A DNA stretch of 63,950 nt from Bacteroidota bacterium (GTDB lineage Bacteria > Bacteroidota > Bacteroidia > Bacteroidales > Paludibacteraceae), in contig JAUZOL010000003.1 of the NCBI GenBank assembly GCA_030706455.1, positions 1 through 63,950 on the forward strand, given 5' to 3'. Below are positions 1 through 7,098 of this stretch, piece by piece; positions within the stretch are counted from its first letter, which is position 1; the number at the start of each line of letters is the position of its first letter. A program made the position numbers and the translations under genes. The notes beneath the pieces are model-generated. The model saw nothing but the letters and a program-made list of their open reading frames with translations, did no database searches and had not been told where the DNA came from.

Positions 1-63
1 AATCAGGAGGGTTTGAATTTTGAATTGATAAGCCGTTTTATTTCCAGGCTATTGCCTTATTTT

Positions 64-232
64 CTGTAGGCTGATCTTCATTTCCGATTGTTGGGCGTAG
101 TCTGCGACTACGTCCTCTTTAGAACAGAAGCTCCTGCTTTTGAGTTTGCAAGGCAAGAGCCTTGCTTGTAAGTTCGACGTAGGCTGGAGCCATACGCCGA
201 ACCTCAATCTGCTTTACACACTACGATGAACG
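64..232. repeat. Tandem-hairpin repeat, copy 1
   Basis: Direct repeat of 2597-2764, nearly identical over about 165 bases. It is built of consecutive inverted repeats: GTAGTC-tgc-GACTAC, AGAAGC-tcct-GCTTTT (one G-T pair), GCAAGGC-aaga-GCCTTGC, then a longer imperfect hairpin starting GTTCG and ending CGAAC. It lies just downstream of the LRR lipoprotein gene. Family not recognised. Confidence 0.85.
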
Positions 233-246
233 GGGTCGGGATTAAA

Positions 247-1617
247 TTAGTCAAGCCCTATTTCGAATATAACTTTATCACCCCATATTTCGCTTAATTT
301 AATCCGAGTTTTCTCGTCTACAGTTACTCCAATAAGTTCAATGGTTTGTAATTTCTTGCAATTCTGTTTTAATTTATTTGCGAATTCTAAACTGATTTTC
401 AAATTCTTATTATCAGAAAAGTCTAACTGCTGTAAGTTGTTTAGTTGTATAAGCTCTGCTGGGATAATTCTAATATCATTACCTCTTAAGCTCAAAGACT
501 CTAGTTTTATCAACTGGAAAACACCTTTAGGTATTTCTTTTAGTTTGCACTCACTTAAATCTAAATTTGTCAACTTCTCAACTCCATTAAAATCTAATAC
601 ACCCTGCAAATCATTGTTGTGCATCGATAAATTACTTAGGCTTTTTAATTTATTTAGTTGCTTAGGTAAAACGGTAAATTTGCAATTTCTCAGATATAAG
701 AATTTCAAACTATCTAATTCAGAAAAACTGTTAGGTAATTCATTGACAGAGCAATCATTTATCGTTAATGACTGTAGGCTCTTTAATTTGCCTATATTTT
801 GAGGCATATGATTGAATTCCTCATTTTCTGATATATCAAAATCTTGCAAATTTTCTAAGTCGGTAATTGCATCTGGAAGTATCGAAATGTGATTCCTAGT
901 CAAAATGAGTTCTTTTAAATTCTTCATTTTTTTTATCTCTTTAGGAATAGAGCAGAGCTTATTGTCTCGTAAATCAAGAGTTTTAATATTACCTAAATTT
1001 CCAATTTCAGCCGGTAGAATAGATAAATTACTTCTTTCAATAACAAGTTTCTCTAGTTTTTTCAAATCACATATATTTGGCGAAATATGTTGAATGTCGG
1101 CAAGTGTAATTGTCAGAACTCTTAAGTTTGATAGTGTATTTATATCGTCTGGAATAGCAGAAATTTTGTCAAAAGTGAAATTCAGTTCTTCTATGGATTC
1201 AATATTCTGAAGACCACTTGGAAACGCAGTGAGTTTACATGAAGAAAAAGAAATTTTTCTCAATTTTTTAAGACAACTTATCTCTTTCGGTATTTCTTGA
1301 ATGTTACAGCCAAAAAACTCGATACTTTCTAGCGATTTCAGCTTTGATAATACCAACGGAATTCCCTTTCTGTTGTAGTTTATAATTGAAATAGTTTTTA
1401 AATGGGTGAATTTTACTATTTCATTGGGAATTGTATCGCAAAACTCAAATTTAAGATAATCGATATTTTCTGTTTTTTCTAATAATCTTTTAAAATCATT
1501 CTCATTCCGAATTAAATAATTATTGCTACCCTTATTCTCTCCTTTACAAGAACTATATGATAACAGCATCAAAACGGTCAATAAAGAATAAACCACATAA
1601 TACTTATATCCATTCAT
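247..1617 (-). CDS. Leucine-rich-repeat lipoprotein
   Basis: 456-residue protein. Residues 1-24 form a lipoprotein signal (hydrophobic stretch, then SYSSC with Cys24 as the lipidated residue), so it should be membrane anchored on the periplasmic or cell-surface side. From about residue 70 to the end it is a run of leucine-rich repeats of the LxxLxxLxLxxNxLxxIPxxI type (many 'L.IPKEI', 'LPNSF', 'LPKQL' units), a fold used for protein binding. No enzymatic domain is visible. The next gene on this strand (ORF6N protein) is upstream, separated by a 190-base inverted-repeat element, so joint transcription is doubtful. Tandem-hairpin repeats flank the two genes. Ligand unknown; comparable Bacteroidota proteins are often adhesins or of unknown role (inference). 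Confidence 0.85.
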   Translation of the reverse strand: MNGYKYYVVYSLLTVLMLLSYSSCKGENKGSNNYLIRNENDFKRLLEKTENIDYLKFEFCDTIPNEIVKFTHLKTISIINYNRKGIPLVLSKLKSLESIEFFGCNIQEIPKEISCLKKLRKISFSSCKLTAFPSGLQNIESIEELNFTFDKISAIPDDINTLSNLRVLTITLADIQHISPNICDLKKLEKLVIERSNLSILPAEIGNLGNIKTLDLRDNKLCSIPKEIKKMKNLKELILTRNHISILPDAITDLENLQDFDISENEEFNHMPQNIGKLKSLQSLTINDCSVNELPNSFSELDSLKFLYLRNCKFTVLPKQLNKLKSLSNLSMHNNDLQGVLDFNGVEKLTNLDLSECKLKEIPKGVFQLIKLESLSLRGNDIRIIPAELIQLNNLQQLDFSDNKNLKISLEFANKLKQNCKKLQTIELIGVTVDEKTRIKLSEIWGDKVIFEIGLD

Positions 1618-1657
1618 ATTTTTTCTTTTATTACCACTTTACTCGCACGTATGCCAG

Positions 1658-1847
1658 ATGGCAGATTTCTCGTTCAAGCTTAACGATAGTTTAGCTTGGA
1701 CGCAAAATAGAATCAGTCCCGTTATCACGAGGATGAAACATTTATCACTGATTAGCTTCGCTTATTTTCAATTGTGGTTACAAACCACTCTTGTTTCCAG
1801 TCCAAGTTACAGCTATCGCCGAAAACTTGAACTAGTCAATCTGCCAT
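1658..1847. repeat. MITE-like element with long imperfect terminal inverted repeats
   Basis: The left end reads ATGGCAGATT near 1658-1667 and the right end AATCTGCCAT at 1838-1847. Complementarity continues inward for roughly 45 bases on each side (GTTCAAG / CTTGAAC, CGATAG / CTATCG, CTTGGAC / GTCCAAG). The centre holds GTGGTT-ac-AAACCAC. No coding function. The right end forms the last codons and stop of the ORF6N gene. Confidence 0.65.
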
Positions 1848-2402
1848 GCTTGCGCCATCAGGTTTTTTGTAACCTATTGGGCGGCGTGGTTTGTCTTGTA
1901 TCCGTTTTTCCATCTGCAGCTCGGCCAGTGTCAGGTTGATTAGTTCTAATTGCATCCGGGTATCTTCGTTTATCTCGTTCTGATCGATCAGAATTTCTTC
2001 CATGTACTGACGAAGATCCTCATACCGGTCCGGTTGTTGTGGAGCTGACAACGCTTGACGTATCGTCACGAATGCCCGCACAATCTGTATACTTATATTT
2101 ATTGCAATATCACTTCGCAGCACTGCGGATAACATGGCAACGCCATGTTCTGTAAAAAACAGAGGTAAAGCAGATTTTGGACGTTTCATTTGTGATGTCA
2201 TCACAAATTGTGATGACATACTCTCCCATTCCTCTACGGTTAGTCGAAACATAAAATCAGATGGGAACCTTTCCATATTACGCTTTACAGCTTGGTTGAG
2301 CACACGTGTCTCCACCCCGTAAAGTTCCGCTAAATCATGGTCAAGCATTACCTTCTGGCCACGGATGGTATATATTTTACTTTGTATTATTGATAGTTCC
2401 AT
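1836..2402 (-). CDS. ORF6N domain protein (phage antirepressor-like)
   Basis: 188 residues. The N-terminal ~90 residues match the ORF6N domain: an opening IYTIRGQKVMLDHDLAELYG, then NQAVKRN, RFPSDFMF and a 'FTEHGVAMLSAVL' segment. The domain is common in phage antirepressors and in many free-standing Bacteroidota proteins; a DNA-binding or regulatory role is usually assumed, not shown. The C-terminal half (about 110-175) is charged and predicted helical. The last residues (SMAD) and stop lie in the right end of the inverted-repeat element at 1658-1847, so the original C-terminus may have been replaced. No partner gene of phage origin is next to it. Confidence 0.8.
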   Translation of the reverse strand: MELSIIQSKIYTIRGQKVMLDHDLAELYGVETRVLNQAVKRNMERFPSDFMFRLTVEEWESMSSQFVMTSQMKRPKSALPLFFTEHGVAMLSAVLRSDIAINISIQIVRAFVTIRQALSAPQQPDRYEDLRQYMEEILIDQNEINEDTRMQLELINLTLAELQMEKRIQDKPRRPIGYKKPDGASMAD

Positions 2403-2596
2403 TGGTGGTTATTGTTGTAAGTTTTCCCTTTTTTATTATTGAAGTTAAGTTATTGCTGAGTTGGCATTACGTACCGGTACCACGCACGGGTATCTTGAAA
2501 AACACAGTGTGTGATGGGATATTGGAACGCATATACTTTTGCCCTTTGTCCTTTCAAAGTTGCAATATCACCCTGGGGAATCACGCACCTGTTCTC
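2403..2596. other. Non-coding spacer upstream of the ORF6N gene
   Basis: About 190 bases with no credible gene. It should hold the promoter of the ORF6N gene, but I see no clear TAnnTTTG motif on the minus strand. Confidence 0.4.
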
Positions 2597-2764
2597 CGTA
2601 GGCTGATCTTTATTTCCGATTGTTAGGTGTAGTCTGCGACTACGTCCTCTTTAGAACAAAAGCTCCTGCTTTTGAGTTTGCAAGGCAAGAGCCTTGCTTG
2701 TAAGTTCGACGTAGGCTGGAGCCATACGCCGAACCGCAATCTGCTTTGCACACTACGCCGAACG
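2597..2764. repeat. Tandem-hairpin repeat, copy 2
   Basis: Second copy of the repeat at 64-232, same orientation. Here the second hairpin is perfect (AAAAGC-tcct-GCTTTT) whereas copy 1 has one G-T pair, so pairing is kept although the sequence differs. The short open reading frames across it are artefacts of the repeat. Confidence 0.85.
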
Positions 2765-2848
2765 AGGGTAGCTTTCTCCATACTACGTTTTCCTTCTCCA
2801 CGCTCGTTGAATCAAGTTCCTGCTTTCTGGGAATACAGTTCAATCGAC

Positions 2849-2882
2849 GCTTCCGTACTGGGTCGTTCCGACCGCAGGAAGC
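2849..2882 (-). terminator. Nested hairpin after the 2890 lipoprotein gene
   Basis: Outer arms GCTTCC (2849-2854) and GGAAGC (2877-2882), inner arms GGTCG (2861-2865) and CGACC (2869-2873). It lies just after the stop of the minus-strand lipoprotein gene and could end its transcript, though no strong T-tract follows. It may instead be an extension of the hairpin repeat. Confidence 0.4.
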
Positions 2883-2889
2883 CTAAGTA

Positions 2890-3642
2890 TTAGCTAACGT
2901 GTTTTTTTACTTCAATTTTTTTGTTAATTAAATATTTAGAATTAGAATCAACTCCTCCAAATGTATAAACCCAAACTTGATTATTATTTGTAAAAGCTGT
3001 GATTTTGTATAATCCATTTTCCTTTTCGAACCTACAATCAGCAACTTTAGGAGAATCAAACATCATACATTCTTTAGAAGAATAACCTTTATATCTATCA
3101 CCTAATAAGCTAATTGCAAAATCATAATATTTTGTTTTATCGATAGTATATGGCTCAAATGATTTCTTTTCAATCGAATCAGATGTATTGATGTGAATGA
3201 AATTCTGATACGCAATTATCACTCCTCCTTTTTTATCCAACGAAGACTCTATCAACGAGGTTACTATTTTACCATGAAATGAATAGATGGAATCTTTGTT
3301 TAATTCAAAGTCAACACCACATCTCTTTGTGTGCCAATCTAATAATCCAGATGAATTATCCTGTATACCTGGGCTTAAACACTCAAACACTCGAATCCAT
3401 TTATTACTTTGGGAATCCTTTTTAATCAATATAATACTCGGAAATTCACGGTATGGTTGTTCAAGCACCACGACTCCCAAATCATCTATCATTGGCAAAA
3501 TTTTGCTTATTTTAGCATTAAATCCTTTTGCTATCAATAAATTATCGGCAAATCCTTGAACAATCTTTGTGTCAAATTGCTGCGAATTAGAACACGAATT
3601 CAAAGTCATTAAAAATCCTATTATCAAGCTGTATCTTATCAT
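2890..3642 (-). CDS. Putative lipoprotein of unknown function
   Basis: I place the start at 3642 because it gives a clean 250-residue lipoprotein: Met, a short basic N-region, a hydrophobic stretch and LNSC with Cys17 as lipidation site. The frame stays open upstream to 3723, but those 27 residues would precede the signal peptide and are unlikely to be translated. The mature part has no motif I recognise: mixed alpha/beta composition, aromatic-rich segments such as KYYDFAISLLGDRYKGY, and a C-terminal 'QVWVYTFGGVD' stretch. Codon use is AT-rich, like the LRR gene. It stands alone, upstream of a hairpin at 2849-2882. Confidence 0.65.
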   Translation of the reverse strand: MIRYSLIIGFLMTLNSCSNSQQFDTKIVQGFADNLLIAKGFNAKISKILPMIDDLGVVVLEQPYREFPSIILIKKDSQSNKWIRVFECLSPGIQDNSSGLLDWHTKRCGVDFELNKDSIYSFHGKIVTSLIESSLDKKGGVIIAYQNFIHINTSDSIEKKSFEPYTIDKTKYYDFAISLLGDRYKGYSSKECMMFDSPKVADCRFEKENGLYKITAFTNNNQVWVYTFGGVDSNSKYLINKKIEVKKHVS

Positions 3643-3911
3643 GTTGCGCGCATTTTTTAACATGTTAGCTAACATCTGTGTGTGTACACCTGTGGTGAAC
3701 ATATTTCGACTATAGCTGTTCATTTATCTTACCAATCTGTCCTCAGTTTTTTTCTACTCAAAGCCTTTGGTCGTTATATGTATATATATCCTCTCATTCA
3801 AGTTTGCCCATTGTTTCACTCATCTGTCATGTTTACGCTATTAAGAATAATCTCTTTTGCGCCACAAATATAGCGAATAAATAAAATGAAATTTAGTAAA
3901 ATAATTCTTTT
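3643..3911. other. Non-coding spacer with a weak promoter for the lipoprotein
   Basis: About 270 bases. On the minus strand TATATTTG (3872-3865) fits the TAnnTTTG -7 consensus but has no good -33 partner. Nothing else recognisable. Confidence 0.35.
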
Positions 3912-3960
3912 TGCAAAAACAAAAAGCCTCAGCAGATGATTACATGTCATCTGTTGAGGC
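3912..3960 (-). terminator. Rho-independent terminator of the CoA-disulfide reductase operon
   Basis: Fourteen-base stem (3926-3939 with 3947-3960, one G-T pair), 7-base loop, followed on the minus strand by TTTTTGTTTTTG. It lies 60 bases after the stop of the gene at 4021. Confidence 0.85.
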
Positions 3961-4020
3961 TGTGTATTTGGTTGCCGGAGTGTTTCAATTCATCCGGTGT
4001 GCGAACGTTGTCGCTCGGTT

Positions 4021-6300
4021 TTATCGCTGCATCATCATCTGCATAATGCCGCCACCGTTTTTTACATTGGTGAAGCCCATCTGCATCAGTATTCGTTGTG
4101 CATAGGCCGAACGGGCTCCCGAAGCGCAATAGAGCGTAATGTCTCTCGATTTATCTCCCAGTTCGTCCACTCTGGCAGGCAGCTCGTCCAGCTGAATATT
4201 GACGGCTCCCGGATAGGCACCACCGGCAAATTCCTGCGGCGTGCGCACATCCACTATCAATGGCAGGTTTTGCGGGTTGGAAGACGGCTTTTGCTGAACC
4301 GGACGGCGTGCCATCATGGTTGACAGTCCGCCACCGTTGGTGACGTTTGTATAACCGAGTTGCATCAGTATTTGTTGCGCGTAAGCCGAACGGCCTCCCG
4401 AAGCGCAATAGACAATTATTTCACGGTCGGATTTGTCTCCAAACTCACCACTGCGGGCCATCACTTCGTCCAACGGAATGTTGACTGCGCCGGGATAAGC
4501 GCCGGTGCGGAATTCTTCAACTGTCCGTACATCCACAATCAGGGTGGAGTCGGTCTCGGTTGGCTTCGCTGCAGTTGTTTCAACAGCCTTTTCCTCCTGT
4601 CTTTCTGCCGTTTTCTTTTCTATGGGCAACAGGTCGATCGAGATGTTACTGAATCCTACCGCACGGGCATGTCGTTGCAGCGAAGTGTGTCCTCCCGAAA
4701 TGTTGACAACGTTGCTGAATCCGGCACCTTTCAGCGTTCGGAGAGCCTGATGTCCCTTTTTACCGGTTTCATCGTACACAATGATAAGCTGATCGGACGA
4801 AACAGACGGTAATTGTTGCAACAACAGTTCGAGGGGAATATGCATAGCACCTTCAATGTGGCTTTTCTCAAAAGCAAAAATGTCGCGCACATCAATGAAG
4901 AGCGGCTTTTTGCCTTCCACGAAAGTATCCAGATCGGAAGCGGTGACGGAAGGACTGAAACCTGACAGTTTGTTTTCGGCCGTGAAAGCCGCCATGTTCA
5001 TGGCATCGTTGGCAGTGCCGATAGGCGGAGAATAAGCAAAGTCGATGTCCGACAGGTCACTAACCGTCAGTCTGGCGGCGGCAGCGGTGGCAATCACGTC
5101 CAACCGTTTGTCGGCTCCTTTGTATCCGGCCGTTTGTCCTCCGAGGACGACGCCTGTTTTCTTGTCGAATACCAGCATTACGCTGACGGTTTCGGCGCCG
5201 GGCATATAACTGGTATGGTGTTCTTTGTGTACAACTACGGCGTCGGCGTCAAATCCCTGCGCACGTGCCTGCTTGAGTGATAAACCGGTAGTTCCGGCAA
5301 CCGCCTCGAAAACACGCACGACGGAAGTCCCCAGTGCGCCTTTGTACGGATGTTTTCCTCCCAAAGCATTCTCGGCGGCAATACGTCCCTGACGATTGGC
5401 TGGTCCTGCAAGAGGAATGCGTACTTTCTTACCGTTGACGCGGTGTTCTATTTCAACCATGTCGCCGGCTGCAAATATATCCGGATCGTTTGTTTGCAGG
5501 TATTCGTTAACCAACAAACCGCCGGCTTCACCGATAGAAAGGGTGGCTTCTTTTGCCAGTTGAAGGGTGGGTGATACGCCGATAGAGAGAAGGACGATGT
5601 CAGCGTCCAGTATCTTGCCGTTTGAAAGTTTTACCGAATCGGGAGTGATTTCCGAAACGGCAGTGCCGGTATGAATGGCTACTCCGTGCGACAACATCTC
5701 GTTTTCGATAAATCCTGCTGTTTCTGCCTCCATGATGGACATTACATGCGGCATCATCTCTACCACATTCACGTTCAGTCCTTTCTTGGTAAGCGCTTCT
5801 GCCATTTCGAGGCCGATAAATCCGCCTCCGACAACCACTGCGTTTTTCGGTTTTTGTTCCTGCAAATGACGGTAAATGCTGTCCATGTTGTCGAGGGTCC
5901 AAAGCGTGAATACATGGCTGAGGTCAGCACCCGGCAGCGTCGGTTTGATGGGTCGTCCGCCCTGGGCAAGTATCAGTTTGGTGTAAGGAACCTCACACGA
6001 TTCTCCTGTTAAGAAGTTTTTTGTGGTGATGGTATGCTCCTTGCGGTTGATGGCAGTGACGGTTGTGTTGATGCGTACATCCACGCCGTATTGTTCGTTG
6101 AAGCTTTCCGGACTTTGAAGTATAAGTTTGGAGCGGCTTTTGATGTCTCCGCCGATATAATAGGGAAGTCCGCAATTGGCAAAGGAGATATCCGGGCCGG
6201 ACTCAATCATTGTGATGTTTGCGTCTGCCGAAATTCGCCGAACTTTGGCAGCTGCGGTAGCTCCGGCAGCCACTCCGCCGATAATGACAATTTGTTCCAT
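4021..6300 (-). CDS. CoA-disulfide reductase fused to three rhodanese domains
   Basis: 759 residues from the ATG at 6300; the frame is open further upstream but runs into the preceding gene. Residues 1-450 are an FAD/NAD(P)-dependent disulfide reductase: GGVAAGATAAAKVRR dinucleotide motif and SFANCGLPYYIGG with the redox Cys43 characteristic of CoA-disulfide/CoA-persulfide reductases. Three rhodanese domains follow. The first (about 455-545) has VYDETGKKG where the catalytic Cys should be, so it is probably inactive. The second (about 585-665) and third (about 680-755) have CASGGRSA (Cys ~632) and CASGARSA (Cys ~725) and are so alike that they look like a recent tandem duplication. Family members usually have one rhodanese domain. 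Likely role: moving or reducing persulfide sulfur. It starts 5 bases after the small rhodanese gene. Confidence 0.9.
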   Translation of the reverse strand: MEQIVIIGGVAAGATAAAKVRRISADANITMIESGPDISFANCGLPYYIGGDIKSRSKLILQSPESFNEQYGVDVRINTTVTAINRKEHTITTKNFLTGESCEVPYTKLILAQGGRPIKPTLPGADLSHVFTLWTLDNMDSIYRHLQEQKPKNAVVVGGGFIGLEMAEALTKKGLNVNVVEMMPHVMSIMEAETAGFIENEMLSHGVAIHTGTAVSEITPDSVKLSNGKILDADIVLLSIGVSPTLQLAKEATLSIGEAGGLLVNEYLQTNDPDIFAAGDMVEIEHRVNGKKVRIPLAGPANRQGRIAAENALGGKHPYKGALGTSVVRVFEAVAGTTGLSLKQARAQGFDADAVVVHKEHHTSYMPGAETVSVMLVFDKKTGVVLGGQTAGYKGADKRLDVIATAAAARLTVSDLSDIDFAYSPPIGTANDAMNMAAFTAENKLSGFSPSVTASDLDTFVEGKKPLFIDVRDIFAFEKSHIEGAMHIPLELLLQQLPSVSSDQLIIVYDETGKKGHQALRTLKGAGFSNVVNISGGHTSLQRHARAVGFSNISIDLLPIEKKTAERQEEKAVETTAAKPTETDSTLIVDVRTVEEFRTGAYPGAVNIPLDEVMARSGEFGDKSDREIIVYCASGGRSAYAQQILMQLGYTNVTNGGGLSTMMARRPVQQKPSSNPQNLPLIVDVRTPQEFAGGAYPGAVNIQLDELPARVDELGDKSRDITLYCASGARSAYAQRILMQMGFTNVKNGGGIMQMMMQR

Positions 6301-6305
6301 TGTGA

Positions 6306-6626
6306 TTATGATTTGATTTTTCTGTTCAGACTGTACCAGCTGCCGCCATTGTGAACACTGGTGTATCCACGGGAGAGAAGTATGCCTTTTGCCGAAGCAC
6401 TCCGCATTCCGGAGGCGCAACAGGTGATAATGGTCCGATTTTTATCTTTGAACTTATTGAGGTTTCCGGATAACTGGTCGACAGGAATGTTGATGGATCC
6501 CTGGATATGACCGGATGCAAACTCTCCTTTTGAACGTACGTCAAGGATGATGGCGCCCTGACTGACAAGCTCTTTGAAATCGGCTTTCGGTGAAATTCCG
6601 AACAGTTTCTTTAGTGTTTCTAACAT
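6306..6626 (-). CDS. Single-domain rhodanese (sulfurtransferase)
   Basis: 106 residues, the usual size of a one-domain rhodanese. It has ILDVRSKGEFASGHIQGSINIP (split here: ILDVR, then GHIQGSINIP) and the active-site loop CCASGMRSA with catalytic Cys70. It should transfer sulfane sulfur and act with the downstream CoA-disulfide reductase/rhodanese fusion; the two genes are 5 bases apart. A promoter fits at 6658-6688 and a nested palindrome lies just upstream of it. No signal peptide, so cytoplasmic. Confidence 0.9.
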   Translation of the reverse strand: MLETLKKLFGISPKADFKELVSQGAIILDVRSKGEFASGHIQGSINIPVDQLSGNLNKFKDKNRTIITCCASGMRSASAKGILLSRGYTSVHNGGSWYSLNRKIKS

Positions 6627-6657
6627 AATTGAACGAATTTGTTTTTTGTTGACGGTG

Positions 6658-6688
6658 CAAAGGTATATACAAATTGAATGAATTACAA
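6658..6688 (-). promoter_or_regulatory. Promoter of the rhodanese operon
   Basis: Minus strand: TTG at 6688-6686, 20-base spacer, TACCTTTG at 6665-6658, matching the Bacteroidota TTG/TAnnTTTG consensus about 30 bases before the rhodanese ATG. Confidence 0.65.
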
Positions 6689-6696
6689 TAGTATCA

Positions 6697-6743
6697 CCAA
6701 TTAAATTATTATAATACCACTAATGATAAGTGGGTTTAATTGG
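6697..6743. promoter_or_regulatory. Nested palindrome upstream of the rhodanese promoter
   Basis: Outer arms CCAATTAAA (6697-6705) and TTTAATTGG (6735-6743); inner arms CCACT (6717-6721) and AGTGG (6729-6733). It sits directly upstream of the -33 element, where an activator would bind. Protein unknown. Confidence 0.5.
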
Positions 6744-6811
6744 TTTTGTGTTGAGTAAAATATATAAATACAGTATGTTACGCCGTTTTAGCTGATGTCA
6801 AGAGAATATTT

Positions 6812-6960
6812 ATAACTCCGTCCTTCAGGGCGGAGATAAATGCAGGGAGTGTTTTTTATTGGCTTTAGCCATGAAAAAGGTGTGTCGTGAATGGGTTATT
6901 CAGGGCTAAAGCCCAATGTGTGGAATATTCTGCTGCTCCGTCCTGAAGGGCGGAGTTATA
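6812..6960. repeat. Composite REP-like palindrome, copy 1
   Basis: Order: CTCCGTCCTTCAGGGCGGAG (6816-6835), GGCTTTAGCC (6861-6870), GGGCTAAAGCCC (6903-6914), CTCCGTCCTGAAGGGCGGAG (6936-6955). Each unit is itself palindromic, and the outer and inner pairs also face each other. The same arrangement recurs at 63501-63648. Such repeats in Bacteroidota resemble REP/BIME elements. Confidence 0.8.
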
Positions 6961-6996
6961 AAAGCAAAAGCCTTAAAGCACCGGAAACAATAGACT

Positions 6997-7026
6997 TTTG
7001 AACTTCACGTTAATATATTAACTTTG
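6997..7026 (+). promoter_or_regulatory. Promoter of the TonB receptor gene
   Basis: TTTG at 6997-7000, 18-base spacer, TAACTTTG at 7019-7026. The last TTG of the -7 element is the apparent first codon of the longest frame, which argues for a downstream start. Confidence 0.65.
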
Positions 7027-7098
7027 TTTTGGAAAAATGAACGGTTCAGACAGGTTGGAACTCTGATTTTGGCAATCAAACATATAAAACTTCTGTTT

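Noticed and set aside
1658-1939. Plus-strand frame of 93 codons beginning MADFSF
   Set aside because: It lies in the inverted-repeat element and reads into the ORF6N gene from the opposite strand; no family resemblance.
247-2402. LRR lipoprotein plus ORF6N protein as a toxin-antitoxin or antiphage pair
   Set aside because: No nuclease, toxin or operon coupling is visible; the genes are separated by a 190-base repeat element.
2640-2893. Short frames on both strands over the second hairpin repeat
   Set aside because: They follow from the repeat sequence, with no start context and no homologue known to me.
7024-7098. TTG start of the TonB receptor
   Set aside because: The codon is within the -7 element, and the GTG at 7099 gives a proper signal peptide.
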